A stretch of 64,000 nt of DNA from Pyrrhosoma nymphula (GCA_963573305.1 OY754331.1:71537275-71601274); one strand, 5' to 3'; positions 47,816 through 60,342 are shown, counted from the stretch's first letter. The notes: a model not told the origin generated them from the sequence alone. Made by a program: numbers and translations.

Positions 47816-50682
47816 ACCACCCTCAGTAGATTGAAATCTGAAAAATACTTTATGGAACATTTTACATTTGTACATACAATCTACTTGTTTTTCCTCCCTC
47901 CAGAAACTTTGAATGTGCACGCCATGAAGTTCGTCATTATTTCGAGTGGTCTATTTCATATTTATTCGCGCTCGACGCCCCCTTCCCCTCACTCCCTCCT
48001 ACTGTACTTCACCTCACCCCCTTCCTCTCACCCCACGCCAAAATTCCATTTATTTTAAATTTAGAGCGGCACCATCATTCCCCGCGTACTTTCACTTTTT
48101 AACGAAATAATTATTTCCGGCTGCGGCATTTTCCGTGGAGATTCGTGAACGAATGGAATATTTTGGTCTAAAAGATGGAAAACGAATGGCGGATTGATGC
48201 TAAAATAATTCCGCTCGATAGCATGAAAAAAGGTATCAAAATTTTGTATTTTGTACCGTCGACATTCCGCTCGCACAAACAAAAAATATAGAGGGACTAG
48301 ACGGGACGGCCAGCATCCTCCCGAACGGTTTATCAATCCAAAATATTGACGTTTCGCGTATTATATAAAAAATGGAGATAGGAGGCAAGCAGGCTATCTC
48401 TAAATATCCGCTATCTTGGATGGGATGCAATATTTTCATATGTAAATCTATGTAAAAACATCAGTTTTATCTCCTCAACAGCAGAAACGTAAACACCCAT
48501 CCGTCACCACGTTCCGGTATGAGTAATTACTAAGGAGAAACTGCGAATATTCAAGCAATCTATCTGTAGCTAAGGGAAACCCGCATCCCTCATACAAAAG
48601 CAAACTGAGAAATATGATATCTTTATATATATAAGTATTGCATATCCACCAATTAATGTAGTCAACACAGTTTCAATAGTAGACTCTTTGTATATTATAC
48701 TTCACAATATACTTAATTACGGTAGGTGTATTCTGTGGAAGAAAACAAAGCTACGTTTTCATTTGTGAAAATCAACTTCCATATAGTTGAGCCTGAAACC
48801 ATGGAACGAACCAATCCAATCTTAAAATCTCCTTAGAAATCAGTTACAGTAGCCTATTTTGGTAGATACATTATTTGCTACAAAGCAGCTTCGAGTTCTT
48901 TTACTAATACGATAAACCAGATAGGTTCTGATTTTTCTCCATACATTACAAGTTGACCGAACAATTAACTTTGTTGGAGTTTACTTTTGGAAAGAAATTT
49001 GAAATGAATGAAATAAAATCAAGGAAGGATTTCGCAAGTAAACTCGAATAATAATATTCTTTCTTCACCGAATACTGAAGAGTAACGTTACTTAAATTCC
49101 CTCAGAATAGATGAGTGCGGGGCTCATACCCGTAGAGACTACAGATTCTTATAATAGCGTTTCAGATAATTGCGTGCTTTCCAGGAAAAAATGTCAAGGT
49201 GAAAAATACCATAGGGAAGTAGAATTGACTGATTTCTGCGAGATCCTATCGCATAAAACCATTTGAAAAAGTAGATGGAATAAGTACCTACTCATAAAAA
49301 TTTTAAATTCGTTTAATATTACCAACCCTGTCTTTATTCAAGTGTTGGACTCGGGAACGATGATATTTCTTCGAGAAGCGAGGTGAAGGGCTCCTATAAT
49401 ATCCCGAGAGGCATAATTGATAGCAGACTCATCAAATCATCCAAACCGAGTTGACGAATATTTCAGATCTTCAAAAATTGTGAAAATTATGGAATATCAC
49501 CCTGAAATATTTAATATTATAGGTTTGTTTAGGGCCACCTAGCACATACTCAGCATTCTCTTCTCTCTTGCTCATTTGGAGACTTTCTTTGCAGCAAAAT
49601 AATTAACCAAAGAGGGATAATTTCATTATGTAAAGCACTATCACGACTACCATATGATATTGCAACCCCTTGAAAATGAAAGCAACGATTTTAAAATGAC
49701 AGCGTAAACACAAGCAAGCGGGATATCTCAAGCATAGAAAATTGATGTAATTAGCCTATTTATTAATTTCAACTATAAATTTTCGTCGGCGAAGGATCGT
49801 TCGTCACATTATTTTTTTTCAAAATAGGTCAACAGATTTAAGTTGTGTGCTTAAGAAAAGACGATACCTACTCAGTTTATTATTTTTTCTTTTTCTGTTT
49901 TGGCGCATTTTATAAATTTTCTCTCAATGCTTTTTGGTAAAATGTTTCAATTTAGATTGTTTTTATCCTTTTCCGCATATCTCAGAGAGCCAGTAATCTC
50001 ACCAAATGCTCCAAATACTTCATACTAATATTATCATTAGTTTAAATTTTTATTATTAAGAAATATTTTTTCTTGAACTATTTAGCAAAACTTCCTCGAA
50101 ATATTACCTACGCTCTCTTTTGCAGTGAATTAACAGTGGTAAAGGACATGTGAGTATCTTTATTATTAACTGACACACGGCACCTCTTTGAGTGATCTCA
50201 ATTCGAATTCCACTTAAAAGTTTGCTCATTCATCCATTCAAACTAACATTTATTCTGTATCACATAAACAAGATAAAAATTTAGGCAACAGTGGTTGCAT
50301 CCAGAGTAATACTTGGACTGAATTAATAAATAGTTTTTCATAATACAATTATTAGGTACTCAATTCTAAGCGATGAAGTTATATGAGCATGAAAAAATAA
50401 ATTTAACAGAGTATGAGATAGCTTGGTTCATATCAAATGTTTTCACTCATAAAACCCGCGAAATTATATAGAAAAAAATATTTATGTCACCGTACGACAT
50501 AAAAATAAGAACGAAATATAAAAAGCTTATTGCAGGGCACAAAACATTTTCACACAGATTGCAGGCACGGAGAATATAATGAGAACAAAGCAGTATATAG
50601 GCTTATAAAAAGAGCTACGAAAATAGAACCTCAAGACAATAAAGAGTAGAGTGAAACCACACAAGTTTCTCGATAAACTCAC
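47816..50682. other. No gene recognised; possible intron
   Basis: Mostly AT-rich with no motif on either strand. If the minus-strand gene is real, this is part of its first intron. Confidence 0.45.
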
Positions 50683-50698
50683 CCACTGCGGCTGACAT
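50683..50698 (-). CDS. Candidate start exon (coding part) of the minus-strand gene
   Basis: On the minus strand ATGTCAGCCGCAGTGG is followed by GTGAGT, a consensus donor, leaving one base of the sixth codon (MSAAV plus G). The preceding 110 bases are GC- and CpG-rich, as in animal 5' leaders. A 400-base polypyrimidine stretch (minus-strand sense) lies upstream. The phase agrees with the open exon at 46996-46743. A one-in-three chance of phase agreement, and the shortness, limit confidence. Confidence 0.3.
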
Positions 50699-50839
50699 GA
50701 CGACGGCTGCCTACTACCGGTGGTCCGGACTTGGCGCACGGAACTTGGAAAACGACGATAGACATCATCGAAACGCCGCCACCTACCCTTTAAAAGTAGT
50801 ACATTCAGCTCCACCACCAAACTTTCTCCGCGCTGTAAA

Positions 50840-51240
50840 CCTCTAAGTGAGAGGAGGAGGAGGAGAAAGCATGAAACGCACTATAAGATGAAAGACAGAA
50901 CAAGAGGGAGGGAGGGGGGAGAGAGAGTGAGTGAGACCGTAAAAGGAAAGGGAGTAAAGGGAGGGGGCAGTGAACGGCGGCAAATGTCGGGCGAAGAGAA
51001 AGGAGTAAATCTCTTGTGTGGGAGCTTCTGGAGAAAGAGAGGTAGGTGGGTTTAAGAGTGGAGAAAGATTGAAGGGAAAAAGAACGGGATGCTAAAAAAA
51101 AAAGGGTTAGGTGGTCGTGAGAAAGGGGGCGATTCGAGGATCTTGGGAGAAAAAGGAGGGATAGAGAGAGGGAGAAGTGTGGAGACAAGAGAGGCGGTTG
51201 ATGAGAGAAAGGAAGGAGAAAAGAAGGGAGGTATATAGAG
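50840..51240. repeat. Polypurine/polypyrimidine tract of about 400 bases
   Basis: The plus strand is nearly all A and G, with repeated GAGAGA, GGAGGAGG and GGGAGGGAGG units. It generates a spurious 158-codon Ser/Leu/Phe-rich minus-strand frame (51281-50805). Such GA tracts are common beside arthropod promoters, and the tract lies just upstream of the candidate start exon. Confidence 0.85.
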
Positions 51241-52139
51241 GAGGTTTCCGCACCAGCTAATCCCACACGAAGCTGCACCACTTACCGCGCTTTAGAGTGA
51301 GGAAGGGAGAGCCGTGTCTGGCTACGCAGTAGTAAAAAAGGAAGAGAAAGGAGACACTCCCCCCTTTTCCACACCGCACCACGTAAACATTGGGGATATT
51401 TTTTGACGTGAACACGAAATTAAAATCAGTCTCACCATATGCAAATAGGACGGACCCAGCGATTTAACGTTTGCCGGGTGAACCGTTACAACAGTATTAC
51501 TTCGTAACTGTTTACACCGTTGGAATAATTGCGATTACGTTCCATCGGATATACACCCACTGTACGAGCCTGACCTTTATTTGGCGCTAAGGATATGCGA
51601 TATTGTGACTTTAACGATACCATGGTAATACTAATACAAGGTAGGACGTTTCCGTGACCAAAATGAGTCCATTCTGCACATGACGTCATCCGGATGACAC
51701 GAACAGCAGACGACTCGAGATTTAGCATAGGTATAATGGATGAAAGCTCCGATAATTTAGTTTTTAGCAACGACAGAATGGAATCAAGTAGATATCTGAT
51801 TCCTAAAGTACTGACATGAAACATATTTTATCGGTTATAATTAGCACATGCTTAGTTTAAAAAAGCAATTTAGTTTACAGCGGAAATAACCCTAAAAACA
51901 ATTTATTTGCAAATGAAAGTTGTAACTCTCACCATTTTCAACATTAAAGTTGTTTTGTCTCCGGAAAACCTGGATCTGCTTCGCCCATGCAGATGTATCA
52001 GTGAGATAGGTATCTACTCAAATTCTCTACTTTAAACCATACAAATCATACAAGTAAATGTACTACTTACATGATTTCAATGATAAAATCAATTAATTCT
52101 CTCTTATGAATGTACCCATCACCCATGTTGTATCAGTAA

Positions 52140-52340
52140 TATGGTGTCGTCCGTAATTGACGCTGCGCATGCGCGTCGTGCGCGTGGGGGGGAGGGGCTG
52201 GGGGCAGCGACTGGCGCTCATATTGGGCGTGTGCGAAGGCTTCCGCGCAGCGCATCTCGCAGTCTCGATGTGTTAGCGCGCTGATTTGGGAGCAAACAAA
52301 ATAATATCGATAAGATCTGTTAAGTTTGGCGCCCATTGCG
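52140..52340. promoter_or_regulatory. CpG-rich island with NRF-1-type site and G-run
   Basis: In otherwise AT-rich DNA this patch is full of CpG. It contains TGCGCATGCGC (52164-52174), a perfect match to the NRF-1 binding consensus, and G-runs GGGGGGG-A-GGGG-CT-GGGGG at 52186-52204. It could be a promoter, but it borders a dispersed repeat (52375-52620), so it may belong to a mobile element instead. Confidence 0.4.
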
Positions 52341-52374
52341 GTGCTAAAGATAGTATAAGCGAGATTTATCCTTA

Positions 52375-52620
52375 TTCATGATAGAGACCTCATTTAAATT
52401 TTATCTTTTAATTCCAGCAGCTGTTAGAAGCAGGAAGCAAATAAACATTGCCATATTAATGACGCCAGAATATAGCTACACACGATGAAAATTATCAGTA
52501 ATTAAAAAAATATCTCTATAACTCTTTAACTTGATTCATTTTTTTCACGCCGTATGGTGAAAACACCTTACAAGGGTTTTTATGCGATTCTGTTAACATT
52601 ACTGCGGTGAGTAATTGATT
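52375..52620 (-). repeat. Dispersed repeat, inverted partner at 46.0-46.3 kb
   Basis: The minus strand carries GGCGTGAAAAAAATGAATCA, followed by AGTTAAAGA and TTAATTACTGATAATTT. It matches 46010-46270 over about 250 bases. Confidence 0.6.
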
Positions 52621-52864
52621 TATTTTTTTTAATATTAGAGAAAACATAACTACTCACTGTTCAAATTCTGACGAGATCTATGCGTTAAAAATTTCTCATT
52701 TTAAAAATAAACTATTTAGTACCTACGCGTACCATATCCCATGGAAAACTGCTTTTTTGGCAAATATCTCGAAAAGTAACGCGATATGTGGCTGATATTT
52801 TGGTATCTTTGTAAAGGTGATATATTTCTAATTTATTTACTAATGTTCAATGATCACCGAAAAC

Positions 52865-53031
52865 AGCACTACATGGCCTTTGCAACGGGTTGTTTAACAA
52901 TCAACAACGGACGAGCACACACAACCATGCCCTGGGAGGTGAAAAATCCACCCAGGCGAGACTCGAACCCGCGACCTTAGGGTTAGCGACCCGAGACCTT
53001 AGGCGAGGACTTTATCACGCCACCACCTAGG
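52865..53031 (-). mobile_element. tRNA-derived SINE, family B
   Basis: On the minus strand: GTGGTGGCGTGATAAAGTCC (A-box region), then GGTCGCGGGTTCGAGTCTCG (B-box GGTTCGAGTC), then CCTGGGTGG and GGGCATGGTTGTGTGTGC. It matches 37540-37645. RNA polymerase III internal promoter boxes are what define such SINEs. Confidence 0.7.
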
Positions 53032-53840
53032 CTAGCAAAATGTTTTCTTTGAAATGAGGCAAAATTCATTTAATTATATGTGTTTTGATATCTCGCTCAA
53101 ACTACCTAAAGCAGTCGCGGCGAGTCTTTTGCAGCCCTCGCCGCTTAGAGTTTCCAACGTTCTCGATAACGTCCGACTCGTTCCTCGACGGTCATAGGAG
53201 TACTGATATATGGCGAATTACACGCCCCTTCAGATAAGATACATTCTCTTGAGTTTCCCCAGGGCTTTTCGATGTGTATAGGCCGAATCTAAAACTTTAC
53301 TTGAAAAGCCATGATATTTATTTGTTACCAGCAATTACAGTAACAAGACATTACTTTATCTTGCATGGACAGATGTGGAAAAATCCTTTGGTTGTCATCA
53401 CAACTAGCGCGTTATCACATCGCATTTGCGTGATGCACCTTGCGGAAATGTTGGCCAAGCCAAAAATGGCCGCCGGGAGTCGCGAGCCTATTACTCACGC
53501 CTTGTACTAAGGCACCGCTACTCAAGATCATGGAAGAATCGTAGTCTTATACTCCAACGAACGAGACCACATTAATTACAATCATGTAATCGGTTCCCGA
53601 ATTTATAAAATAAATGACCCTCAAAACGTTGCATCGCCGTTTTCTCCTGGCATCCCGTTGTCAGACCGATTTTAACGACGTATTCGCGTCTAAACCAAGT
53701 AAATAGAGAATATTCCAAATTACGACGAAATTATACAAAAGCCCCGGAAATTAAATAGCAATTAAATGCAATTTCAAGGAATTTTCCCGGTTCTCCTGGA
53801 GTTCAAGGAGGGGTCGCCACAATGAATAGCACTTATTGCG
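53032..53840. other. No gene recognised
   Basis: Mixed composition, short unrecognised frames only. Confidence 0.4.
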
Positions 53841-54230
53841 AAAGGCGGGAGAGCAGTCTGGCTCTGCAGCAGTATAATGACAGAAAAGGAAAGGATATCC
53901 CCCTCCCCACATAAACATCGGAGATTTTTTCAACCCAGTCTCTCTCTTTCTCCCCCCAACCGAACGGAGAATGAAGTAATCCCTCCGCCAACTTCGAAGG
54001 CCGTACTAAAACCAGGCCAGTGTGCGATACAAAAGGGGAACTTTTTACGGAAGGGGAAAATACATAAAATATATTTCCCCAGGGGAGGCGACGACTGCTA
54101 CGAGGATAGGGTCATCCACCTTGTAAGGGTTGCGTCTGGTTCGATTCTCGTGTCTACAGCGCCCGAACGTCTGCCATACCCATACAAAAACCTCTATAAA
54201 AGCTAAGAACAAACTAACTAAAACAGATAC
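53840..54230 (+). mobile_element. Probable SINE and associated repeat
   Basis: The 53840-53930 part (CAGTCTGGCTCTGCAGCAGT, then CCACATAAACATCGGAGATT) resembles 51300-51410. The 54085-54160 part has a tRNA-like head with the B-box TGGTTCGATTC. The stretch ends in CTAACTAAAAC. A 109-codon plus-strand frame across it is probably incidental. Confidence 0.4.
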
Positions 54231-55400
54231 ACCTTCGCAAAAATTGGAACAAGATTCCTTCACACGCAAGTCGATGAGTACAGAAAACATAGAGCGAGGC
54301 AGTAATCCACTACAAAATACCTTTTCATTTAACACGCTCTCTCACTCTAAATATGAGTTTACATTGGCAAGTTTATTGCGCAAATTACTAGCAGCAAGTG
54401 ACTTTCGACGTAAATAGCCGCATTTAAACTGCTCTGCAAGTCCATTTACAGAACTCTTAATAGTTTCGGCAAGTCGCTTGGAGGAGCGTATTGTTCCCAG
54501 TGTAAACAGCAGCCAATTTGGCGTTGCACTAACTTGGAAAATATTTTTCATCGGAGTAAAATACCCTGAAACCTCTCGCAGACTAAACTTGTGGAAGTAC
54601 CCCGCCAGTGAAAACCAAACCTTACTATAACCCTTTCTCGTATTTAAATTACAGTTATCCGAACAACTCCAGCAGCGCCATGCGGCAATCGGCTAGTAAG
54701 TTGATGTAGACGCGAATTCTGTTACGTTACGTCGGTATGAGGCGACCTGGAAGAAGTAAACACTTCTTTTCCAACTGCCGTATTTTTTTCCAATCCATCA
54801 AAAAACTTAAAACCAGGTTGACGATTTGAATCGATTCAGTTCGTTTCACAGCACCCAGTTTCCTTTAGCATGAACAGAAGAAACTCCACCCAGGGTTTCT
54901 CATCAAACTCCTATGCCTTCATCCAACCCTAAACTAACCAGCCGAATCAAAAGTTGCACGGTAACATTAGCAATATGAAATATCTCCCGATTTCAGTCCT
55001 CTTTTTTCCGTTCATAATCGTCGAAAAACTGACGGACATTTTCTAGGCTGAGCGGTGTCCATTTTAAAGCAGCATAGCTAATAGTGACGGGTCAGAAAAA
55101 ATACCTCAAATAGGCGTAATAATATTAAAATTATATAATTTTAAAGAGGATAAAAATAATAAATATTAATTACATACGTTCATATATATTAAACTGTAGG
55201 ATACAGATTATTAAGTAGGTGCTTCTCTGAATTTCTTGGAAAATAATTCATTCATTTATACCGAAAAATTGTCGCGAAGAGGAGATTTTGAAGTACAAAG
55301 TTGTCTTATTAAAATGGATATCCGTTATTTCCACGACGTTACTCCTGAAAGCCAAAACATTTATACCAGTTAATTAATTATATACGGTGAATATTTGTGC
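54231..55400. other. No gene recognised
   Basis: Contains no motif I can name. The left end of the piggyBac-like element should lie in its last part, but no TTAACCC-type terminus is visible. Confidence 0.4.
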
Positions 55401-57782
55401 CCTAAAAATAGGGTTCTGTGCGTTGCGTTTTAGGTTTTACACGTGCTGGATAATTTCTTATTTTGTGATTTACATTTTATATAGCAGTAATTGCACCTGC
55501 AATGAGTTAAATCGTTTATAACTTTGGAGGAGGCATGCGATTATTTATTTTCGGAGGAAATAGAAGCAGATATAACTGCAATTCCTCCCGAGGTTGACGA
55601 ACTAACAGATGAAGAGGAAGTAGATGATGACGCTTTGGCAGTACCCTTTGTGTCAGACGTCGCAGGAGAAGCAGAGATTTTTGTTCAAGAGGAAGAAAAA
55701 CCAGCATCAGCACCAGCGGCTCCTGAAAACCCTACTAAGAAGGTAAAGGTCACATCAAAAACGAAAAATTTGAAAAGAGAATATCCCAGTTATTCTACTC
55801 TCCCTTTGGCTGGAGTTATGGCTAAGAACAATTTTGACACAGCAAAGTCGTGTTTAGAGGATCACTCTCCGGTGAATTTATTAGAGGAATTCTTCAGTGA
55901 TGATGTGTTTGCACTGATAGTTAAGGAGACAATCCGATATGCAATATCTCAAAAAAGTAAACCAATTTTCACTTTTTTGGTAGAAGATCTAAAAGTTTTC
56001 ATTGGATTTCTGATTTTCTCTGGTTACCACACGTTGTCTAGTGAGCGTGATTATTGGAGTGATCAGGAAGAGAGATAGATATTTCCATTGTTCAAAACGC
56101 CATGGGCAGGAAAACATATTTAGAAATAAATTCTGTGATCCCTTTTCAAGATAACTCAAAATAACAAAACAACAAGAATAATCGATCCTTTAAAATTAGA
56201 CCCCTATTAGATATGGTGAATGACAACTTTCGCAAATGGAAAATTCGACATAAAAACTTGTCTGTCGATGAGATGATTAAGGGCACCACCCTCTGAAACA
56301 ATTTATCAGAAGTAAACCGATTCGGTCCGGTTACAAATTACGGGGACTCTGGGGAGAAAATGGTTTTTGCTATAATTTCTCTCTTTACTGTGGTAAAGAA
56401 ACCGAGAACCATAACAATAGGCCTCTAGGAACTCGAGTTGTGAATCAAATGCTTTCGGTGATAGATGATCCTTCGAGTTATGTCATATATTTTGATAATT
56501 TGTTTACAAGATTTGCACTGCTTGATGAGCTGAGGGAAAAAGGATTTAGAACAACGAGAACAATTAGAGAAAATAGAATGGGACAGTGCTCGCTCAGGAA
56601 TGCCAAAGAATTGGAAAAATATTCTAGAGATGGCACTGATCACAGATTTGAAAAATGTACCGAAATATTTATTGTAAGATGGAAAGATAATAAATATGTT
56701 GCAGTGGCTACGAATTTCGATTATTTAGAGCCTTGTGTACAAATATTGAGATGGTGCAAGGAAAAAATATCCAAAGCTTACGTGCCACAACCTGCCCTTA
56801 TAAACAGTTACAATAAATATATGAGTGGTGTGGACCAATATGACTGGTTACTTGAAAAGCATGCGATCGCAATCAAGGGCAAGAAATCGTATTGGAGTAA
56901 AATTACTAGAATTATTGACATGTTAATTGTTAATGCGTATTTAATGTACCATGATATTCATGGTAAGAAATCTATATCGATTAAAGAATTCAGGAGAGCC
57001 ATCTCCGTTCCGTATTTAAAATTAGGTCATGCAAGGAAAATACAAAGAGGTAGGCAATTGAGTCTGCCTTCAATTTCCAGAGTCAGCGTCTCTGATGACG
57101 TAAGATATGATGGTAAAGATTACATCATTGATAAAAGGAACAAACAGAGGCGTTTTCAATATAAATGTTGTACCGGCAAAACTCTAACGTATTGCAGAAA
57201 GTGTGGAGTCACGTTGTGCATTAGATTTTTCCCATTGTATCACAAGAAGTAGCCTGAATGTACCAAATGTTATAAATGTAAAAAGTAATTATTTTATGAA
57301 TATATCCAGTGGCAATTGTTTAAATGAAAAAGTGGTAATTGTGTAAATTTCAAGGTGTATTTTCTCATTGTTTATTTTGCGAACTTTCTAAATAACTACA
57401 AAAACAGGATTCATCAGCATTTCCCAGAAATCACATCCGAAAGGAAATTCTAATTGTGCAAAGTTGTATTTGCTGTTAGAGTTTTACTTACAGTATTTAC
57501 GATAAAAATGTAATTTTTTGTTAAAATCCTAAAATAAGCAAAAATATAACACAAAGTTGTATAAAAACGGGCTATATGAATGTAATAAATATTTCCACTC
57601 ATAAAAAATCTTTTTTTGCTGTAAACGCCCAGCGTCCTATAAATAGGACAGTTGATTTTACAAAAAATGTAAAAGATATTACAAAAATAAATAAATAACA
57701 ATGCCTATTGGTTACCAAAATGTGTGTTTATTGTAAAAATGTCGTAATAATTTCCAGGTAAAATAATTCCGGCGTTAAAGGG
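55399..57782 (+). mobile_element. piggyBac-like DNA transposon, decayed, left end not found
   Basis: The right end reads GGCGTTAAAGGG and abuts TTAA at 57783-57786, the piggyBac target. The complement begins CCC, as in most of the superfamily. A DDE_Tnp_1_7-type transposase occupies 55502-57252. Short palindromes CCCTAAAAATAGGG (55402-55415) and GTCCTATAAATAGGAC (57640-57655) sit before and after it, probably subterminal. No matching left terminus was found upstream, so the left boundary given is only where the element is certain. Poly-A signals follow the coding region. Confidence 0.8.
55502..57252 (+). pseudogene. piggyBac-like transposase, frameshifted
   Basis: The N-terminal part (55524-56078) has an acidic leader (EVDELTDEEEVDDDALAVPF) and then FIGFLIFSGYHTLSSERDYW, the usual start of the catalytic domain. 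An ATG at 55502 is one base out of frame with it. A frameshift at about 56070 and stops near 56160, 56295 and 56430 break the middle, where NLSVDEMIKG carries the first catalytic Asp. From 56440 the frame is open for 270 codons. It has YVIYFDNLFT (second Asp), MSGVDQYDWLL (third Asp) and a C-terminal cysteine cluster (CC...C..C...C), the zinc finger of the family. All three acidic residues survive, but the segment after the first is shortened. The protein cannot be made. Confidence 0.85.
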
Positions 57783-57786
57783 TTAA
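57783..57786. repeat. TTAA target site at the piggyBac right end
   Basis: TTAA directly follows GGCGTTAAAGGG. It is the right half of the expected TTAA duplication. Confidence 0.6.
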
Positions 57787-59116
57787 GCAAATAATATATT
57801 GAATCAAGCTGAATATTCCAATTGTAGGAATGCCATTTTTCCAGCCAGCCATTTGGCATAAGTTGATACTGGAAAATATACGTGCAAAACGATTGACAAG
57901 ATGAGGTAAACGTAGTCTAAAAACTATCGTTCAGCATGTTCTGCTAATGCCATTTTGACTCCGTGACCTTAAAATTACCCTCATATACTTTCTCCTTTCG
58001 CATTGTAGTCAGTTTGGTTTCCCAACCCAGGTCAAGAATTACATCTGCAATCTACTCTCAAGGATCAATATTTCAAAAACCTCCCACTTCCATGAAAACA
58101 AAATTTCAGCAGACAACAGTAAGATACCACAACCCCAGGTCTTATCTTTGATTATGTCTCTGCTCAACGTTAAGCCTCATAAATTTGGAAACTTCAAAGT
58201 AAGAGACGCGAAGTCTCAACGATAGGTCAAATCTATTGACCTGCCTTCCGCAATATCTTCAAATTAATACGATATGGAAGGATGCATGACATTTTAAGGG
58301 TAAATATATTACTGATTTGTGACATAAAGGCTTGTTTCACAAAACTTTATTTATCTATCGTATGATGTACTAATATATTTTTCCATTTAATATAAAATAT
58401 TCTAAATCAAATAAGTATTAATAATTTCTCAGTGTCATTGTATCTTAATAGGTATTTCCAGAAAGAAATAAAGTTTGTTTTTTCGGAGAAGAGCACATTA
58501 CCTTAAATTAGCTGTATAACTTAAAATTACTGTACAATTAGACCTGGAATCATAGCAAATCCCAATCAAATGACGTTCAATGTGTTAATATTTCAGGAAC
58601 ACTTCTAAATTCAATTTTTCTCACATAATGTGTAAGAGCCATTACCCTCCTTTTCATTGAAATCAGTTCCCGCGTCTATTCAAGGTAAATGAGGCAATAG
58701 CTTGATGTACGCATATGCATGCATTCCACAACATTAAATACATGTAAAATAATTAATATGGAAGCTTGAAGTGAAATAAATAAGCTCACCAATGTCTCTG
58801 TTTCCGACTTGAATGTGCAACGAAGGTAATATCTTCCCCACGTTTCCTTCCTCGATGTGAGGGAACGGCCGGTATCTGTAATAAAAAAATTAAATTAATG
58901 TATGAACAACTAATTGATGTAATAAAGACAAGAAGGTGATGGTAAAAATTTTTAAAACTGTTTTTCGAAATTCTAACTTTTTCTTCTCGATCAGGTTGTA
59001 TTCCAATGTCGTACTATTATTTCCTCCACATTTCCTATGATGAAATGAAGTTCCAAACTGATTCGCTAATAGCCACGAGATAGAAAAAATATGGTTATTT
59101 TTCTCCAAACAATAAA
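57787..59116. other. No gene recognised
   Basis: AT-rich spacer with short unrecognised frames. Confidence 0.5.
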
Positions 59117-59235
59117 TTCACTTATTAACCTTTGACTCTCATGACTCCGGTCATTTTGAGAGGGATCTCTTCACTTATTAACCTTTGACTCTCATGACTC
59201 CGGTCATTTTGAGAGGGATCTCTTCACTTATTAAC
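59117..59235. repeat. 53-base tandem duplication
   Basis: Units at 59117-59169 and 59170-59222 are identical by eye, starting TTCACTTATTAACCTTTGAC, and a partial third begins at 59223. Each unit contains CATGACTCCGGTCATTTTGA. Confidence 0.9.
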
Positions 59236-59778
59236 AATCGGTTTATAAACCAATGGCACTGCTTGTGACTATAAATACTCTTAAACTTAAGTAATTGAAT
59301 CCAAACTCGGCCAAAGGATAGAATTAAAAAATAATTCCTTTAGGAATCTATCCGATAGCTTGATGGCATTTTTAGGCCTAAATAGGTTTAGTTAAATGAC
59401 TCTGTTAAGCCAAAATTGGTAAATAGTGTAGTTTTTTTCTTTCACTTTCGCACCCAAATTCACGCATCACTATATTTTATAGATCAACCGAGAAAATGCA
59501 CATCAATCTTCGAAACGCAAATTAATATCTTTTTTAACACTAAGGTGCATCCTTAATCTCAGACTTAAGCAAATATTCATTAGTCTTCATCCTTCATTCA
59601 AGTACAATTCTCAGGAGAATCCAAAACAAAATGTTCACTATCAGCAGAAAATATTACTCTTTACTTTTCCCATTGGCAGTTTTTAAAATGCACTAATTTT
59701 TTACGATATTTCCCGTATTATACTTATTTTGACTCAAATAACATTCGTAGCGACACAGTGACTTTCAAACAGTATTAC
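59236..59778. other. No gene recognised
   Basis: AT-rich spacer. Its last eight bases (AGTATTAC, 59771-59778) form the left target duplication of the next element. Confidence 0.5.
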
Positions 59779-60342
59779 CACAGTCTATACAGTCGCGACA
59801 AGACGGACACAATTCTTGCAGCTAGCTTTTAGTAGCGCCCCAAGCGGTGAACGTGTATAACTACCATTATGTGGGGTGAATACATACACTTACGCCCACC
59901 GGAACTAGAACCTATTTTCTTCTTCGTGAAGTAATGTAATTATTTTTTTTCTATAGAATATTTTACATTGTCTCCCATTGAGAGGGGATACAAGTTTAAT
60001 TGCGTTAATAGGCAGCAGTAAGAATAAATCGCCGTTCAAGCGTACTAGAAACAACTGCTCAAACTCATCCTGTATATCAATTTCATGACACATTACGATA
60101 CTTTGGATGCCGTACCGGCTTTGATTGAGACTGTGTGCTGAGTGCTGCGACTACGTACAGTGTTTTTACATTTAATTTGTAATAAAACTGCAGCAGAAAT
60201 CGGGAGTGTCTTTTGTCAGGAGTGTCTTTTTTCCGATTCTCTAAATATCATAGCAGGTTGGTTGGTGCATATTGATATTTTTTGAAGCTCAGAAAACGTG
60301 AGCGCTCTCTAATTCTTTCATCTTAACACGCAAATGTAATTT

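Noticed and set aside
50805..51281. 158-codon minus-strand open frame
   Set aside because: Lies inside the polypurine tract. The Ser/Leu/Phe/Pro composition is forced by CT-rich sequence and no domain is visible.
52865..53031. True tRNA gene on the minus strand
   Set aside because: Has A- and B-like boxes, but no clear paired acceptor stem, and a SINE body follows that is shared with 37540-37645.
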